The notes beneath the pieces are model-generated. The model was not told the DNA's origin and did not search any database. It saw only the letters and a list, made by a program, of their open reading frames with translations. Positions 46,855 through 56,993 of a stretch of DNA of 64,000 nt are shown here, one piece after another (position 1 is the first letter of the stretch; each line of letters starts with the position of its first letter). Source of the DNA: Hibiscus mutabilis (Eukaryota > Streptophyta > Magnoliopsida > Malvales > Malvaceae); assembly GCA_019671005.1 (NCBI GenBank), contig CM033732.1, positions 7,162,886-7,226,885 on the forward strand, in the 5' to 3' direction. Both the position numbers and the translations under genes were made by a program.

Positions 46855-47044
46855 TTGGCAATAGCGACTTTGTTTTTACTTTCTTGCACTTTCTTTTTAT
46901 TTTCTTGTTTAAAATTCAAAGGGCTAACAAACTTTGGTTTTGCATTGGTATATGACCAGTATGCGAGACCGACTTCACCGAATATCCCTTTGATCCGTAA
47001 ATCGAACGAACCTTACAAAGACTTAGACGAAGGATAATAGAAGC

Positions 47045-48325
47045 AATGGCAAATCAAGACGGCAATATTAATCAAGATGTTCGAGCGGGAGGAGGAGTGA
47101 TTCTTGCACGAAAATGAACTATTCGAGACTATCTTGAAGAAGATCTTGATGGACTTAACCCGGGTTGTCGCACCCGAAATTGAAGCCGACCACTTTGAGT
47201 TGAAACCGTAATGTTTAATATGATCAACACAATAGGTCAATTTGGCGGCTCAAAGAATCAAGATGCACGACAACATTTGAAATCTTTCCTCGAGATTTGC
47301 AACTCGTTCAAGATACACGAGTCACCCCGATGTCTTACGATTAAGATTATTCCCTATTCATTGAGGATAGGGCGAAAGCATGGCTAAATAGCATTCTGCC
47401 GGATCCATAGCATCTTGGACTGATCTTTGTCGTGATTTCCTTGCTAGATTTAATCCTACAAATTTGACTGATAAGCTTCGTAACGACATTACTTCTTTTC
47501 GGCGGGCGGATGATGAATCCATGTACGAGGCTTGGGAGCGATATAGAGAACTTCTACACAAATGCCCTCTACACGGATTCCCGGTGTGGACTCAAGTAAC
47601 AATGTTTTACAACGCCGTGAATACACCAACAAGGATGATACTAGATGCCTCGGCAAACGGCATACTCTTAGATAAGTCGCGGAGGAAGCAATGCAAATTT
47701 TAAACAGGCTGGCCAAGAATGACTATCAATTCCCATCTACTAGAAGAGGAGGAGTTAGACGCCAAGCCACAATACATGAACTAGGATCATCGATTCAATT
47801 TCGCACAATTGGCCGCTAACCAAGATGGTCCGAACATGCAAAAACAAAACAACACACATGAAGTCAAGGTAATGGATTCTTTTTGTGAGTTATGTGGCGA
47901 TAACCACAATTCTTCCGAATGTATGCGAGAATCCGGAATCTAGCTTCTATGTGGGAATTACAATCGGGCAACAACATGATGTCCAATACATACAATCCAA
48001 ATTGGAAGAAGCACCCAAATTTTTCATGGAGTAATCCCAACAATGCTCTAAACCAGAACAATCGAATGCACAAGCATCGGGATTCCAGCAGAATATGCCA
48101 CGGCAAATGGATGCCGCGAAAGAACAACCGACAACATCTAGTTCTTTGGAAAATTCTCTAAATGCTTTTATGATGAAAACTGAATCTTATATGGCTGAGA
48201 ATAGTAATTTCATAAAAAGAACTGATGCTTTTATTAACAGGAAAGAGATGAGATTGCAAAACCAAGAAGCGGCAATCAAATCATTGGAAAATCAAGTCGG
48301 ACAATTTGCTCAAAATCAACACTAG
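47045..48325 (+). pseudogene. gag: Athila gag, multiply frameshifted
   Basis: A Met at 47045 opens MANQDGNINQDV, which reaches a stop at 47117. Homology continues in other frames: TIRDYLEEDLDGLNPG (about 47118-47165), APEIEADHFELKP (about 47170-47210), then FNMINTIGQFGGSKNQDA into the capsid-like part to about 47390. 47464-47703 carries the conserved RADDESMYEAWERYRELL and KCPLHG stretch. A zinc knuckle CELCGDNHNSSEC (CX2CX3HX4C) is at 47884-47922. 48095-48325 gives the coiled-coil tail (AIKSLENQVGQFAQNQ). The product would form the particle core. At least four breaks prevent a full-length product. Confidence 0.85.
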
Positions 48326-48408
48326 ACCACAAGGAGGTTTACCTAGCGATACTGAAGTCGCAAGAGGAACCGCCATGAGCAATGTAAGGCAATCACCACC
48401 ACCGAGAA

Positions 48409-49284
48409 GTGGCCAACAACTTAGAGAGGTTCAAACCCGCTCAAAACAAAACTCCACAAAAAGATCAAGACGAACCTAGCGGCAAAGCCTCAGATGCTGA
48501 ACCAGGAATTGCCACGGCAACCGGAAATAAACATGCCTCGGCAACCGATGACGCCTCGACTTCTTGTGATAAGCATGCCTCAGCAACCCTAGTTGATAAC
48601 GCATCGGCAACTCCAGATGTCCCGGCAATGCCGTCAATCAGGTTTCAAACCAATGAAAGGATAGAAGATATCCGACTTCCGCCACCATTCCCACAAAGGT
48701 TGAAGCGACAAAAGCAAGAATACCAATTCAAGAAGTTTCTTGATATCCTAAAGCAAGTACACATCAACTTGCCATTGGTGGAAGCAATTGAACAAATGCC
48801 AAACTATGCCAAGTTTCTTAAAGACATTGTGTCCAAGAGAACAAGGCTAGGAGAGTTTGAAACAGTTGCCGCGACAGAGGGATGCATGGCAATGTTGCAC
48901 AATCGCATGCCGCCCAAGTTGAAGGATCCCGGAAGTTTCACAATAACCTGTTCTATTGGAAATCACTATGTCGGGAAAGCACTATGCGACCTAGGGGCTA
49001 GCATAAACTTGATGCCTAAATCGGTTTTTCAGAAACTAGGAATCGGGAAGGCAAGACCTACAACAGATTATGCTGCAGCTAGCCGCAGATCCTATGTGCA
49101 TCCAGAGGGAAAAATCGAGGACATACTGGTAAAAGTTGATAAATTCATTTTTCCCGCTGACTTTATTGTTTTGGATTGTGAAGCAGATGAGCATGCGCCT
49201 ATCATTCTCGGGAGACCATTCCTAGCAACAGGGAGAACTTTGATTGATGTTGAAAAGGGAGAACTCACAATGAGGGGTGAATGA
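48409..49284 (+). CDS. Athila aspartic protease region (longest intact frame)
   Basis: 291 codons, open from Met 48409 to TGA 49282. Residues about 20-75 form an Ala/Ser/Thr-rich linker built on repeated gcctcggcaacc words. Residues 85-165 carry the usual pre-protease stretch (DIRLPPPFPQRLKRQKQE; NLPLVEAIEQMPNYAKFLKD). The protease has the Athila active-site form CDLGASINLMP (residues about 190-200), with flap-side FPADFIVLDCEADEHAP and the C-terminal ILGRPFLATGRTLIDV. Athila uses Asp-Leu-Gly-Ala rather than Asp-Ser/Thr-Gly. In the intact element this is one segment of a gag-pol polyprotein, so the Met is not a natural start. A stop separates it from RT. Confidence 0.85.
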   Translation: MANNLERFKPAQNKTPQKDQDEPSGKASDAEPGIATATGNKHASATDDASTSCDKHASATLVDNASATPDVPAMPSIRFQTNERIEDIRLPPPFPQRLKRQKQEYQFKKFLDILKQVHINLPLVEAIEQMPNYAKFLKDIVSKRTRLGEFETVAATEGCMAMLHNRMPPKLKDPGSFTITCSIGNHYVGKALCDLGASINLMPKSVFQKLGIGKARPTTDYAAASRRSYVHPEGKIEDILVKVDKFIFPADFIVLDCEADEHAPIILGRPFLATGRTLIDVEKGELTMRGE

Positions 49285-49302
49285 CCAGCAGTAAAACTAA
49301 AT

Positions 49303-50690
49303 GTGTTCCAAACACTAAGGCATGCCGATGATCCGAAGAATGCCAACTACTTCATGCCACTACAGCAGAAATTTAACTTCGATGAGGAATTTAGTTACCT
49401 CGGCAACTACATTGCCGATCAAGAGGAACCTGAGGAGTATGAAGAACCGGTCGATGAGGAACAACCAGAAGAGGCAAATTGGCTAGTCAATCGACCAGGT
49501 ACATACTTTGAACCACTGGACTACTCAGGTAAGGAAGGTAAGATCGAAAAACCCTCTATCGAAAATCCACCAATTCTTGAGTTGAAACAATTGCCAGAGC
49601 AACTGAAATATGTATACTTAGGGATCGATAATACATTACCTGTAATTATTTCCTTTAAGTTACAGCCTGAGCAGGAAAAGAAGTTGATCAACATGTTGAA
49701 GCTACATAAAAAGGCAATAGGGTGGACAATTGCCGACTTGAAGGGAATTAGCCCGGCGGTGTGCATGCACAAGATCTTGTTGGAAGATGATCACAAACCT
49801 TCAATTGAGGCCCAGAGGAGGCTGAATCATGCCATGAAAGGGGTTGTAATGAAAGAAATCATCAAATGGCTTGACGCCGGCATTATATACCCTATCTCTG
49901 ATAGTACGTGGGTAAGTCCGGTACAATGTGTGCCGAAAAAGGGAGGTATAACATTGGTAAGCAATGAAAATAATGAACTTATCCCAACCAGGACTGTGAC
50001 CGGTTGGAGGGTTTGTATGGACTATCGAAAGCTAAACAAAGCCACTAGGAAAGATCACTTCCCATTACCCTTTATTGATCAAATGCTTGACCGTCTTGCA
50101 GGTAAACCCTTTTACTGTTTTCTTGATGGTTATTCAGGTTACAATCAGATTGCCATAGCACCGTAAGATCAAGAAAAGACAACCTTCACATGCCCCTACG
50201 GTACTTATGCCTTCCGAAGGATGCCGTTCGGATTGTGTAACGCCCGGCAACCTTCCAAAGATGCACGATGGCGCTCTTTTTCGACATGGGTCGAAGACTT
50301 CCTTGAGATCTTCATGGATGATTTTTCGGTTTTTGGTAATGACTTCGACGGCTGTCTCGGCAATTTAGAGAGGGTGTTGGCAAGATGCGAAGAAAAGCAG
50401 ATTAGTCATCAATTGGGAGAAATGCCACTTTATGGTAGATGAAGGAATAGTTCTCAGCCACAAGATTTCATCCAAGGGAATTGAAGTAGACAAAGCCAAG
50501 GTGGACGTGATCGAGAGATTACCCCCACCAATTTCGGTTAAAGGAATTGAAGTTTTCTCGGACATGCGAGTTTTTACAGGAGGTTCATACATAATTTTTC
50601 TAAAATCACTAAACCCTTGTGTAATCTGCTTGAACAGGATAAAGTCTTCGATTTTGATGATTCTTGCACCCAAGCATTCGAAACCCTAAA
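49303..50690 (+). pseudogene. Athila reverse transcriptase, stop and frameshifts
   Basis: 49303-50166 covers an acidic linker, KYVYLGIDNTLPVIIS, the conserved GWTIADLKGISP and RRLNHAMKGVVMKEI, then RT motifs WVSPVQCVPKKGG, RVCMDYRKLNKATRKDHF and FLDGYSGYNQI. An in-frame TAA at 50164 interrupts the gene just before QEKTTFTCPYGTYAF and RRMPFGLCN. A frameshift at about 50242 follows, then EIFMDDFSVFG (about 50310-50340), whose FMDD is the catalytic equivalent of YxDD. Another shift occurs near 50430, and the thumb region (LSHKISSKGIEVDKAKV) follows in 50432-50689. RT copies element RNA into DNA; this one cannot be made whole. Confidence 0.9.
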
Positions 50691-51125
50691 GAAAAAGCTT
50701 GCCTCGGCACCCATTGTCGTTCCACCGTTGGGCGCTACCTTTTGAGCTCATGTGTGATGCAAGTGATTTCGCGGTAGGAGCAGTCCTAGGCCAACGCACG
50801 TAAGACCTTCCATGTGATATACTACGCTAGTAAAACTCTTAACGATGCTCAAGTGAATTACACAACAACGGAGAAAGAGTTACTAGCTGTAGTTTTCGCA
50901 TTTGACAAGTTCAGATCCTATTTAATTGGTACAAAGGTAATTGTTCATACGGACCATTCGGCAATCAAATACTTATTTGCTAAAAAGGATGCTAAACCTC
51001 GTTTAATTCGTTGGATATTACTTTTACAAGAATTTGATATTGAAATTAAGGACGAAAAGGAACAGAAAATCAAGTGGCGATCACTTATCACGTTTAGAAC
51101 GCAATAGGGAGGAGGACGCGGATCT
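50690..51125 (+). pseudogene. Athila RNase H domain, frameshifted
   Basis: The first catalytic stretch, FELMCDASDFAVGAVLGQ, lies at about 50740-50795. After a shift, 50814-51107 gives IYYASKTLNDAQVNYTTTEKE and HTDHSAIKYLF, with catalytic Glu and Asp in TEKELLAV and HTDHSA. A further shift near 51060-51080 separates it from DHLSRLE, the usual RNase H end, which is read in the next frame. The domain degrades the RNA strand during reverse transcription. Confidence 0.88.
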
Positions 51126-51345
51126 AGAGATATGCGATGCATTCCCGGATGAACAAATTCTAATCGCCTCGGCAACCCTTGACGCCTCGGCAGCCCATGA
51201 CGCCTCGGCAACCATGGATGCACACGCCTCGGCAACTCTCGACGCCACAGCAGTCTTTGACGCACACGCCTCGGCAATTTTGAGAGCAGACACTACTGCA
51301 GCACATGCCTCGGCAATACCCTGGTACGCAGATTTAGTTAACTTC
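51034..51345 (+). repeat. Ala/Ser/Thr linker between RNase H and integrase built from GCCTCGGCAAC words
   Basis: Between DHLSRLE and the integrase N-terminus (PWYADLVNFLVCGIFP) the frame 51034-51636 carries a run of Asp-Ala-Ser-Ala-Thr-type repeats. They are encoded by six or more copies of 'gcctcggcaa(c)' separated by gacgcc/cacgcc words (51168-51320). The same words build the linker before protease (48500-48630) and part of the 3' ORF (54225-54270). Proteins between these domains are usually short and non-repetitive. Confidence 0.75.
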
Positions 51346-52600
51346 CTTGTTTGTGGTATTTTTCCGTATGGCATTACTCACCAAGGGAAGAAGCGGTTCC
51401 GCCATGATGCTAAGCATTACTTTTGGGACGAGCCTCTTTTGTTTAAACAATGTGCAGATCAGGTTATACGCCGATGTGTCCCCAAGAAGAGCAACAACAG
51501 AATGTACTCCGCAATGCCATTCTTCACCCTATGGAGGACATTTTGGAGGAACTCGTATCACGCCCAAAGTCTTGCAATCCGGTTTGTATTGGCCAACATT
51601 GTACAAAGATGCCCAAGACTTTTACAAGCAATGTGATCGTTGCGGAGGGACGGCAATATCTCTAGGCGACATTAGATGCCACTCCGAACATCATCGAGGT
51701 GGAACTGCTTCGATATATGGGGATCGATTTTATGGGACCTTTCCCATCTTCATTCGGCAACCTCTACATCTTACTCGCCGTCGACTATGTGTCTAAATGG
51801 GTAGAGGCAACTGCAGTTCCCAACGACGATTCCAAGACCGTGCAACGATTCCTGCAGAAAAACATATTTACACGGTTTGGGATGCCGAGAGCAATTATCA
51901 GTGACGGGGGCAAGCATTTTGACAACAGACTAATTGCCAAGATGTTGCAACGCTTCGGCATATCACACAAGATCGCCACGGCATATCACCCACAAACCAA
52001 CGGGCAAGCAGAAATTTCCAACCGGGAGTTGAAGGGAATACTCGAGAAAGTTGTAAATCCCTCAAGGAAGGATTGGTCATTAAGACTAGATGAAGCACTT
52101 TGGGCATATCGCACTGCATTCAAAACACCATTAGGTATGTCCCCTTCCGGCTTGTCTATGGTAAAACATGTCATCTACCGGTGAAATCGAGCACAAGGCG
52201 ACTGGGCAATCAAGACCGTGAATATGGATTGGGAAGTGCGGACAAAAAGCGCTTGATGGATCTCAATGAGATAGAAGAATTTCGTGCACTCGCCTATAAC
52301 AATGCACGAATCTACAAGGAGAAAACAAAGCGATGGCATGACAAGAAACTATTGCCACGGCAATTCACGCCAGGGCAACTAGTTCTCCTATTCAATTCTC
52401 GGCTAAAACTTTTCCCGGGAAAGCTGAAATCAAGATGGTCAGGACCATTTGAAGTCGTCAAACCATTCTCCCATGGCGCCGTGATAATCAAGTCCATTTC
52501 TGACGACCATGAATTCAAAGTTAATGGACAAAGATTGAAGCACTACAATGGTGCCCATGTGGAACGTAACAAGGAAGTGGTCAATTTAGGAGATGCATGA
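51325..52600 (+). pseudogene. Athila integrase, frameshifted
   Basis: The N-terminal part is PWYADLVNFLVCGIFP to KHYFWDEPLLFKQCAD (51325-51460). The His/Cys zinc-binding region (HSSPYGGHFGGTR … CDRC) is read in another frame, about 51515-51640. The catalytic core in 51699-52184 has GIDFMGPFPSS, SDGGKHF and TNGQAEISNRELKG, giving the D, D and E triad. The C-terminal part in 52100-52600 includes NEIEEFRALAYNNARIYKE and the GPF module KSRWSGPFEVVKPFSHGAV and ends at TGA 52598. Frameshifts lie near 51485, 51660 and 52135-52190. Integrase inserts element DNA into the genome; this copy is inactive. Confidence 0.92.
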
Positions 52601-53105
52601 GCATGCTCTCCCTTTTGATATTTTTATTTTTTATTTTTTATTTTTATTTTTTTTATTTTTGTTTTTGTCGATTAGTTAATTATTTATTATTTATTTTTTA
52701 TTTTTTCCAATTTTTTTATTTTTTTATTTTATTTTGCCGATTATTAGTAGTTTTAGGATAGATTTTTTTATTCAAGTCTAAGAATCCTATTACACATCTT
52801 TATTTATTTTCTTTATTAGTTTATCTTTAATTTTAATCCTTATTTGATTTGTTTTTGAATTGTAGGAAAGGAAGTTCAAGATAAAGAAGGAATTCTAAAC
52901 CAAGTAGGAAAACATCTTCAACAAGGAAACTAATGGGTTGAATCTAAGGCTTATATAAAGCCTCCAATTCATCCTAACCAAAACCCTTGTCGACAACTCC
53001 TACAAAACCCTAAACCCTTTTTCGTTTTCCCTAAACCCTAATCCCACCCACCTATCGATTCTATACAACCCATCACCCTTAACCTATTCCTATTTTCTAT
53101 CTTGC
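52601..53105. other. Athila spacer between integrase and 3' ORF
   Basis: A T-rich low-complexity stretch (52618-52740, repeated ttttattttt) is followed by non-coding sequence. 'ctaaaccctaaaccctttt' near 53010 is telomere-like but short. Confidence 0.6.
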
Positions 53106-53108
53106 AAC

Positions 53109-54548
53109 TTTTTAGTTTCTTTTCTTTGTTCCAAGATTAAACTTTTAGTTCATCCAAGTTCCTCCAAAGAACCAAGATACAAGAAGTTTGCTACACCGGC
53201 GGTTCAAGAAAGATTTCAATCCAAGTTTGAAAGCCTGAAGATTCATGAAGAACAAGGCTTTGAATACTCCAGATCTAAAGATTTCGGCCTTGAACCATTC
53301 ATCTTCAAAAGGATTGCACATCAAAAGTGGCAAATCTTTTGCCATCAACCGGAACCGGGTAACATCTCATGGGTAAGAGAATTCTATGCTCACTCACCTA
53401 ACCCGGATAATCCTTATGTTTTTGTTCGTGACAAGGCCATACTTATAAGTCCCGAAAGCATCAACACCTTTTACGGACTTTACATTGAGAAGGACGAGCA
53501 TCAAGCCTTCGTTGACGGATCAATCCCAAGCAACTCGACAAGGTGCTTCAAGAACTCACTCAACCAGAACTCATTGGAACGACGGTAAATACAAGGGCAC
53601 GGTAAATCGCCTTCGGCTAAAAACCCGAGGCAAAACTATGGAATAAGTTTGTTAAAACTTTTTAATGCCCTCCACACACAATACTACCGTTGATATACCA
53701 CGTCTTTTGCTCATACATTCTATTTTGCATAATCGCATCATTAACATTGGAAAAATTATTTGCGATGAGATTTTTGTATGCAGCTCAAAAGATAAGGGTT
53801 ATCTTTTCTTCCCTTGCTTAATTTCCAATCTTTGTAAGGAGATGCATGTCCCGAGTGAGTCCACCGATGAAAAAGCCCTACCCAAGTCTGGTTGGAATCA
53901 AGCACTAATCCGGAAGTTAATGGGAGAGGCACCGGGAGATTCTTCAAGGCCCCCAATTGTCACGGCAACTCCCCGCGCCAAGGCAATCCCTAATGCCCAA
54001 GCACCTAACGCCAGGCAACTCGGCCATTAATCCCGGGACACATTGAAGCACTTTTGCACCCATTGGAAAGCCGCCTAAGGCAAATTGAAGATCGACAACT
54101 AATGTTCATGCGGTACATGAAGGAGCACAACAATGCCATCACCCAAGTCATCCTAGAAAGGTACCCGGACAATCGTGTGCCGTTCCCAATATTTCCCGCC
54201 GATATCCTTGCCACTGCAACCAAGGAAGCTGACGCCACGGCAACCAACCCTGACAATGCCCCGGCAACCACTGAAAAAGCCAAAGGTAAAGCACCTATGC
54301 CTGAATCAACTCCTACGGAATCATTTTCTGATTTTTCAGATTCGGACGAGTCCTCCATTGAACCAATAAAGACCGCACCAATTGAATCCTCCAAACGAAA
54401 AGCCATTGACATTGATGATGAGGACAACCCCGTACGAGGATCGATTCCACCACCGGCAACAAGAAAACAACCATCGCGTTCAAGCAAGAAAGTCAAGACG
54501 CCAACTAAAAGGAAACTAATCATCTACGATGACGAACTCTCGGAGTAA
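53109..54548 (+). pseudogene. Athila 3' ORF (env-like / plant transposon protein domain), broken
   Basis: Frame 1 (to TAA at 53586, no Met near its start) reads FATPAVQERFQSKFES, WVREFYAHSPNPDNP and LISPESINTFYGLY, the pattern of the third ORF of Athila elements, found in databases as a 'putative plant transposon protein'. After a break, 53665-54030 continues with RLLLIHSILHNRIINIGKII and SKDKGYLFFPCLISNLC. 54054-54548 is the C-terminal part, with a Ser/Asp-rich acidic stretch and a basic tail (KKVKTPTKRKLI). It is sometimes called env-like, but I see no clear signal peptide or membrane segment. At least two breaks. Confidence 0.75.
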
Positions 54549-54600
54549 GTCCTCGTATGCATTTTTATATTTATTGTTATTTTTCGTTATTTTTATACAT

Positions 54601-54641
54601 GCATTGAGGACAATGCCTCACTCGAGTTTGGGGGGGATTGT
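54601..54641 (+). other. Hairpin plus internal polypurine-tract-like sequence
   Basis: GCATTG-AGGA-CAATGC (54601-54616) forms a 6-bp stem with an AGGA loop. It is followed, ten bases on, by tttgggggggattg. The same layout occurs before the 3' LTR (55374-55409). An extra polypurine tract about 770 bases upstream of the terminal one could act as a second plus-strand primer. Confidence 0.55.
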
Positions 54642-55373
54642 TATTAGTAATTACCATGTTTAGTTACATTAATCTTAAGCATTACATTTAGGATACATAA
54701 ATTGCATGCCATGCCTTTAATTGGAACAAAAATTGCTTAGATTTGATGAATATTCAATGATGACTTTACCAAGGCACTTAATTGATAGAATTTTTATTCT
54801 AGGATAACCATGAAAAAACTTAGAATTTTACTATGATGCTAAATTTGATGAAACACTGTTGTGGTTTGATTGATTTAAGGAGTTCTAGTAAACTTAGGTT
54901 GATAATTAACTAATTGGGGTATTAGAATAAAAATTGGATGAATGCTAGAGGTGCCCGAAATTGGCTCTAGCATATGCTAAAAAAATTGATCACTAGAGGT
55001 GCCCAAATCTGCTCTAGGAGGCGTTAAATTTTTTTAACTAGAGGTGCCCGAAACCGGCTCTAGTCGATTAAATTAACTTAAGAAAACTAAAAATAAAACA
55101 CTAGAGGTGCCCGAAATTGGCTCTAGTTAGAACATGTTAAAAAGAACCCAATGAAGTAATTTGAAAACCTATTGTTTGCATAGAATCCGAAAAATCAACT
55201 TGCACACAACTCCGCACACACTCACAAGCATTATAGTTTGATTCCGAGTAATTCCTCGCTTTTACTGAAAAATAAAAAGCCAATCATACTTTGTGCCCGA
55301 TTCGAGAATTGAAATCAAGTTCAAAGCTAAGTTTGTGAAAATTTGAAGTCTTGGCGGTAATTATGAGTTTGCA
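54642..55373. other. Athila 3' untranslated region
   Basis: AT-rich and without coding signal apart from the hairpin repeat listed separately. Confidence 0.6.
54945..55126. repeat. Four copies of a CTAGAG…CTCTAG hairpin word
   Basis: Units at 54945-54970, 54993-55017, 55038-55063 and 55101-55126, each 25-26 bases. Each starts CTAGAGGTGCCC, ends GCTCTAG, and has a 6-bp inverted repeat at its ends. Spacers between units are AT-rich and unrelated. Found nowhere else in the window. Confidence 0.9.
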
Positions 55374-55409
55374 TTGCTTGAGGACAAGCAATAGTTCGAG
55401 TTTGGGGTG
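55374..55409 (+). other. Terminal hairpin and polypurine tract of Athila
   Basis: TTGCTTG-AGGA-CAAGCAA (55374-55391) forms a 7-bp stem with an AGGA loop. It is followed by tagttcgag and tttggggtg, which abuts the 3' LTR start TGATAAG at 55410. Confidence 0.8.
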
Positions 55410-56988
55410 TGATAAGTGTTCAAAAGTACTATTTTTCTTACCCTTTTACTCATATTATTGTTAGACTTAGGCTCATATTAGTTGCATAGTTAGCCATTCA
55501 TGCATTAATCCATGTTTCCTTCAATAGTTGAGCTTGATTACATAACTTGGTGAATTTTTGTGGAAATAGATGCTGCTTTGGTGTGTTTTTGTGTGTGTAT
55601 GTGCAGGATCACTTGCCAAAGCAATGCCGAGCTAGTTGCCGGGCAATGCATGAAGGATATGCCGAGCTAGTTGCCGTGGCAGTGCATGAAGGAGACGCTG
55701 AGCAGTTGCCATATGGCATTTGTCGACAAAGACCAAAAGCAATATGGATGTCGAAATTCATGACTTTACAAGCCCAAGATGACATGGAGCAAGGCCCAAG
55801 CCCAAAGGAATTTGATTGCCATGCAGAGATTAAAGAAGAATTAAATTCCAAGAAGATAGGAGAAGTTCTAATAGGAATAAAATTATAATAAAGAATTATA
55901 TTCTTTAAAGATAATTTAATTCCAACTCAAACTCCTCCTCAAAGAAGGACTTTGGCCTAGCCCTATAAATAGCAAGGAAATTCGACAAATCAAGGGGGAG
56001 AGCAAGAGTTAATTTCGACAACTCCAAGGGAGAGCAAGAGGGAAATTTCGGCAAGTCCAAGTAGGGCAAGAGGAGAGAATTTTTGACAAGCATCAAGGGC
56101 AAGGAGGATTTCGACAAGCCTCTTCCTTCATCTTTGTTCGATTGGGTTCATGCTAGGGATTAATTATCTTGTGTTTCTTTGGAACCTAGCCATGAACTAA
56201 ATTTACTTGGCTATGGTTATTGTGTTTTGTGGTTGTGAGAAACTATTGGTTTTTGTTTAGGTAATAAGAGTTTGCACTTTTCTATTTCAAGGTTTATTCA
56301 TTCTTGGTTCCTATTATTGCTTGCGAGTGAATTGGGAGAGGATCTCGTGATTTCATCCATTTATCTAATATCGGGAGAGTTAGATTCAAGAAACGAATGA
56401 ATATGATCTTTATGCAATCCAATGATGGTGAAGATTAATCCGGATTAGGAATAAGTTAAGGATTTCAACGGCTAAGAGGAGCGCAAGATTGGTTGTTGTT
56501 CACCCTTGATTCACGCAGGTATGTATTATCAAGGCATGCACAAGTAGCTAGAGTTTCGATTTAGGGATAAGAAGAAACCATTGAAGAACGCTCCGCCGAA
56601 CCTTGAAGTTGCTGCCCAGTCGCCCAAGTAGTTGCCCAACTAGTCGCCCAAGCAACCATCAATTAGTTACCAAGGCAACCCCGTTGTGCAAGTCGCCACG
56701 GCAACTGAGTTGCCCGTGCTCTCTTTTACCAAAACAATCCAATCGGCTATCACACCTCAACTCACGATAACCTAGCCTATCTCTCTCAATTGAATTCATC
56801 TTTTCTTTTATTTATTTGTTTTCTAGATTAGTTAAACTTCTATAATCTTTTACTTGTGTTTTTACTTTTTACAGTGCAAGAGACTAGATTCTTGAAGTGG
56901 CACCAATCCCTGTGGAGACGATATCTTTTATACTATAACTTGCGACGTGTATACTTGCACAATTGCGTAGCACTTATTACGCGCAACA
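55410..56988 (+). mobile_element. 3' LTR of Athila
   Basis: 1579 bases, near-identical to 45251-46830. Differences are scattered single substitutions and small indels (for example a 2-base insertion near 55711). Ends CGCGCAACA, followed by the CACCC duplication. Confidence 0.97.
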
Positions 56989-56993
56989 CACCC

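Larger units (their letters stand above)
45246..56993 (+). mobile_element. Athila Ty3/Gypsy element, full-length, TSD CACCC
   Basis: LTRs 45251-46830 and 55410-56988 both run TGATAAGTGTTC…CGCGCAACA. The element is flanked by identical CACCC (45246-45250 and 56989-56993). The Athila primer site follows the 5' LTR and a T-then-G-rich purine tract precedes the 3' LTR. The internal order is gag, protease, RT, RNase H, integrase, 3' ORF, about 8.6 kb internal and 11.7 kb overall, normal for Athila. By eye the LTRs differ at about two dozen positions in 1580, so it is the youngest layer of the nest. Coding frames are interrupted many times. Confidence 0.97.

Noticed and set aside
53109..54548. Calling the Athila 3' ORF a functional envelope gene
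   Set aside because: No clear signal peptide or membrane segment, and at least two breaks. Only the name 'env-like' by position is justified.
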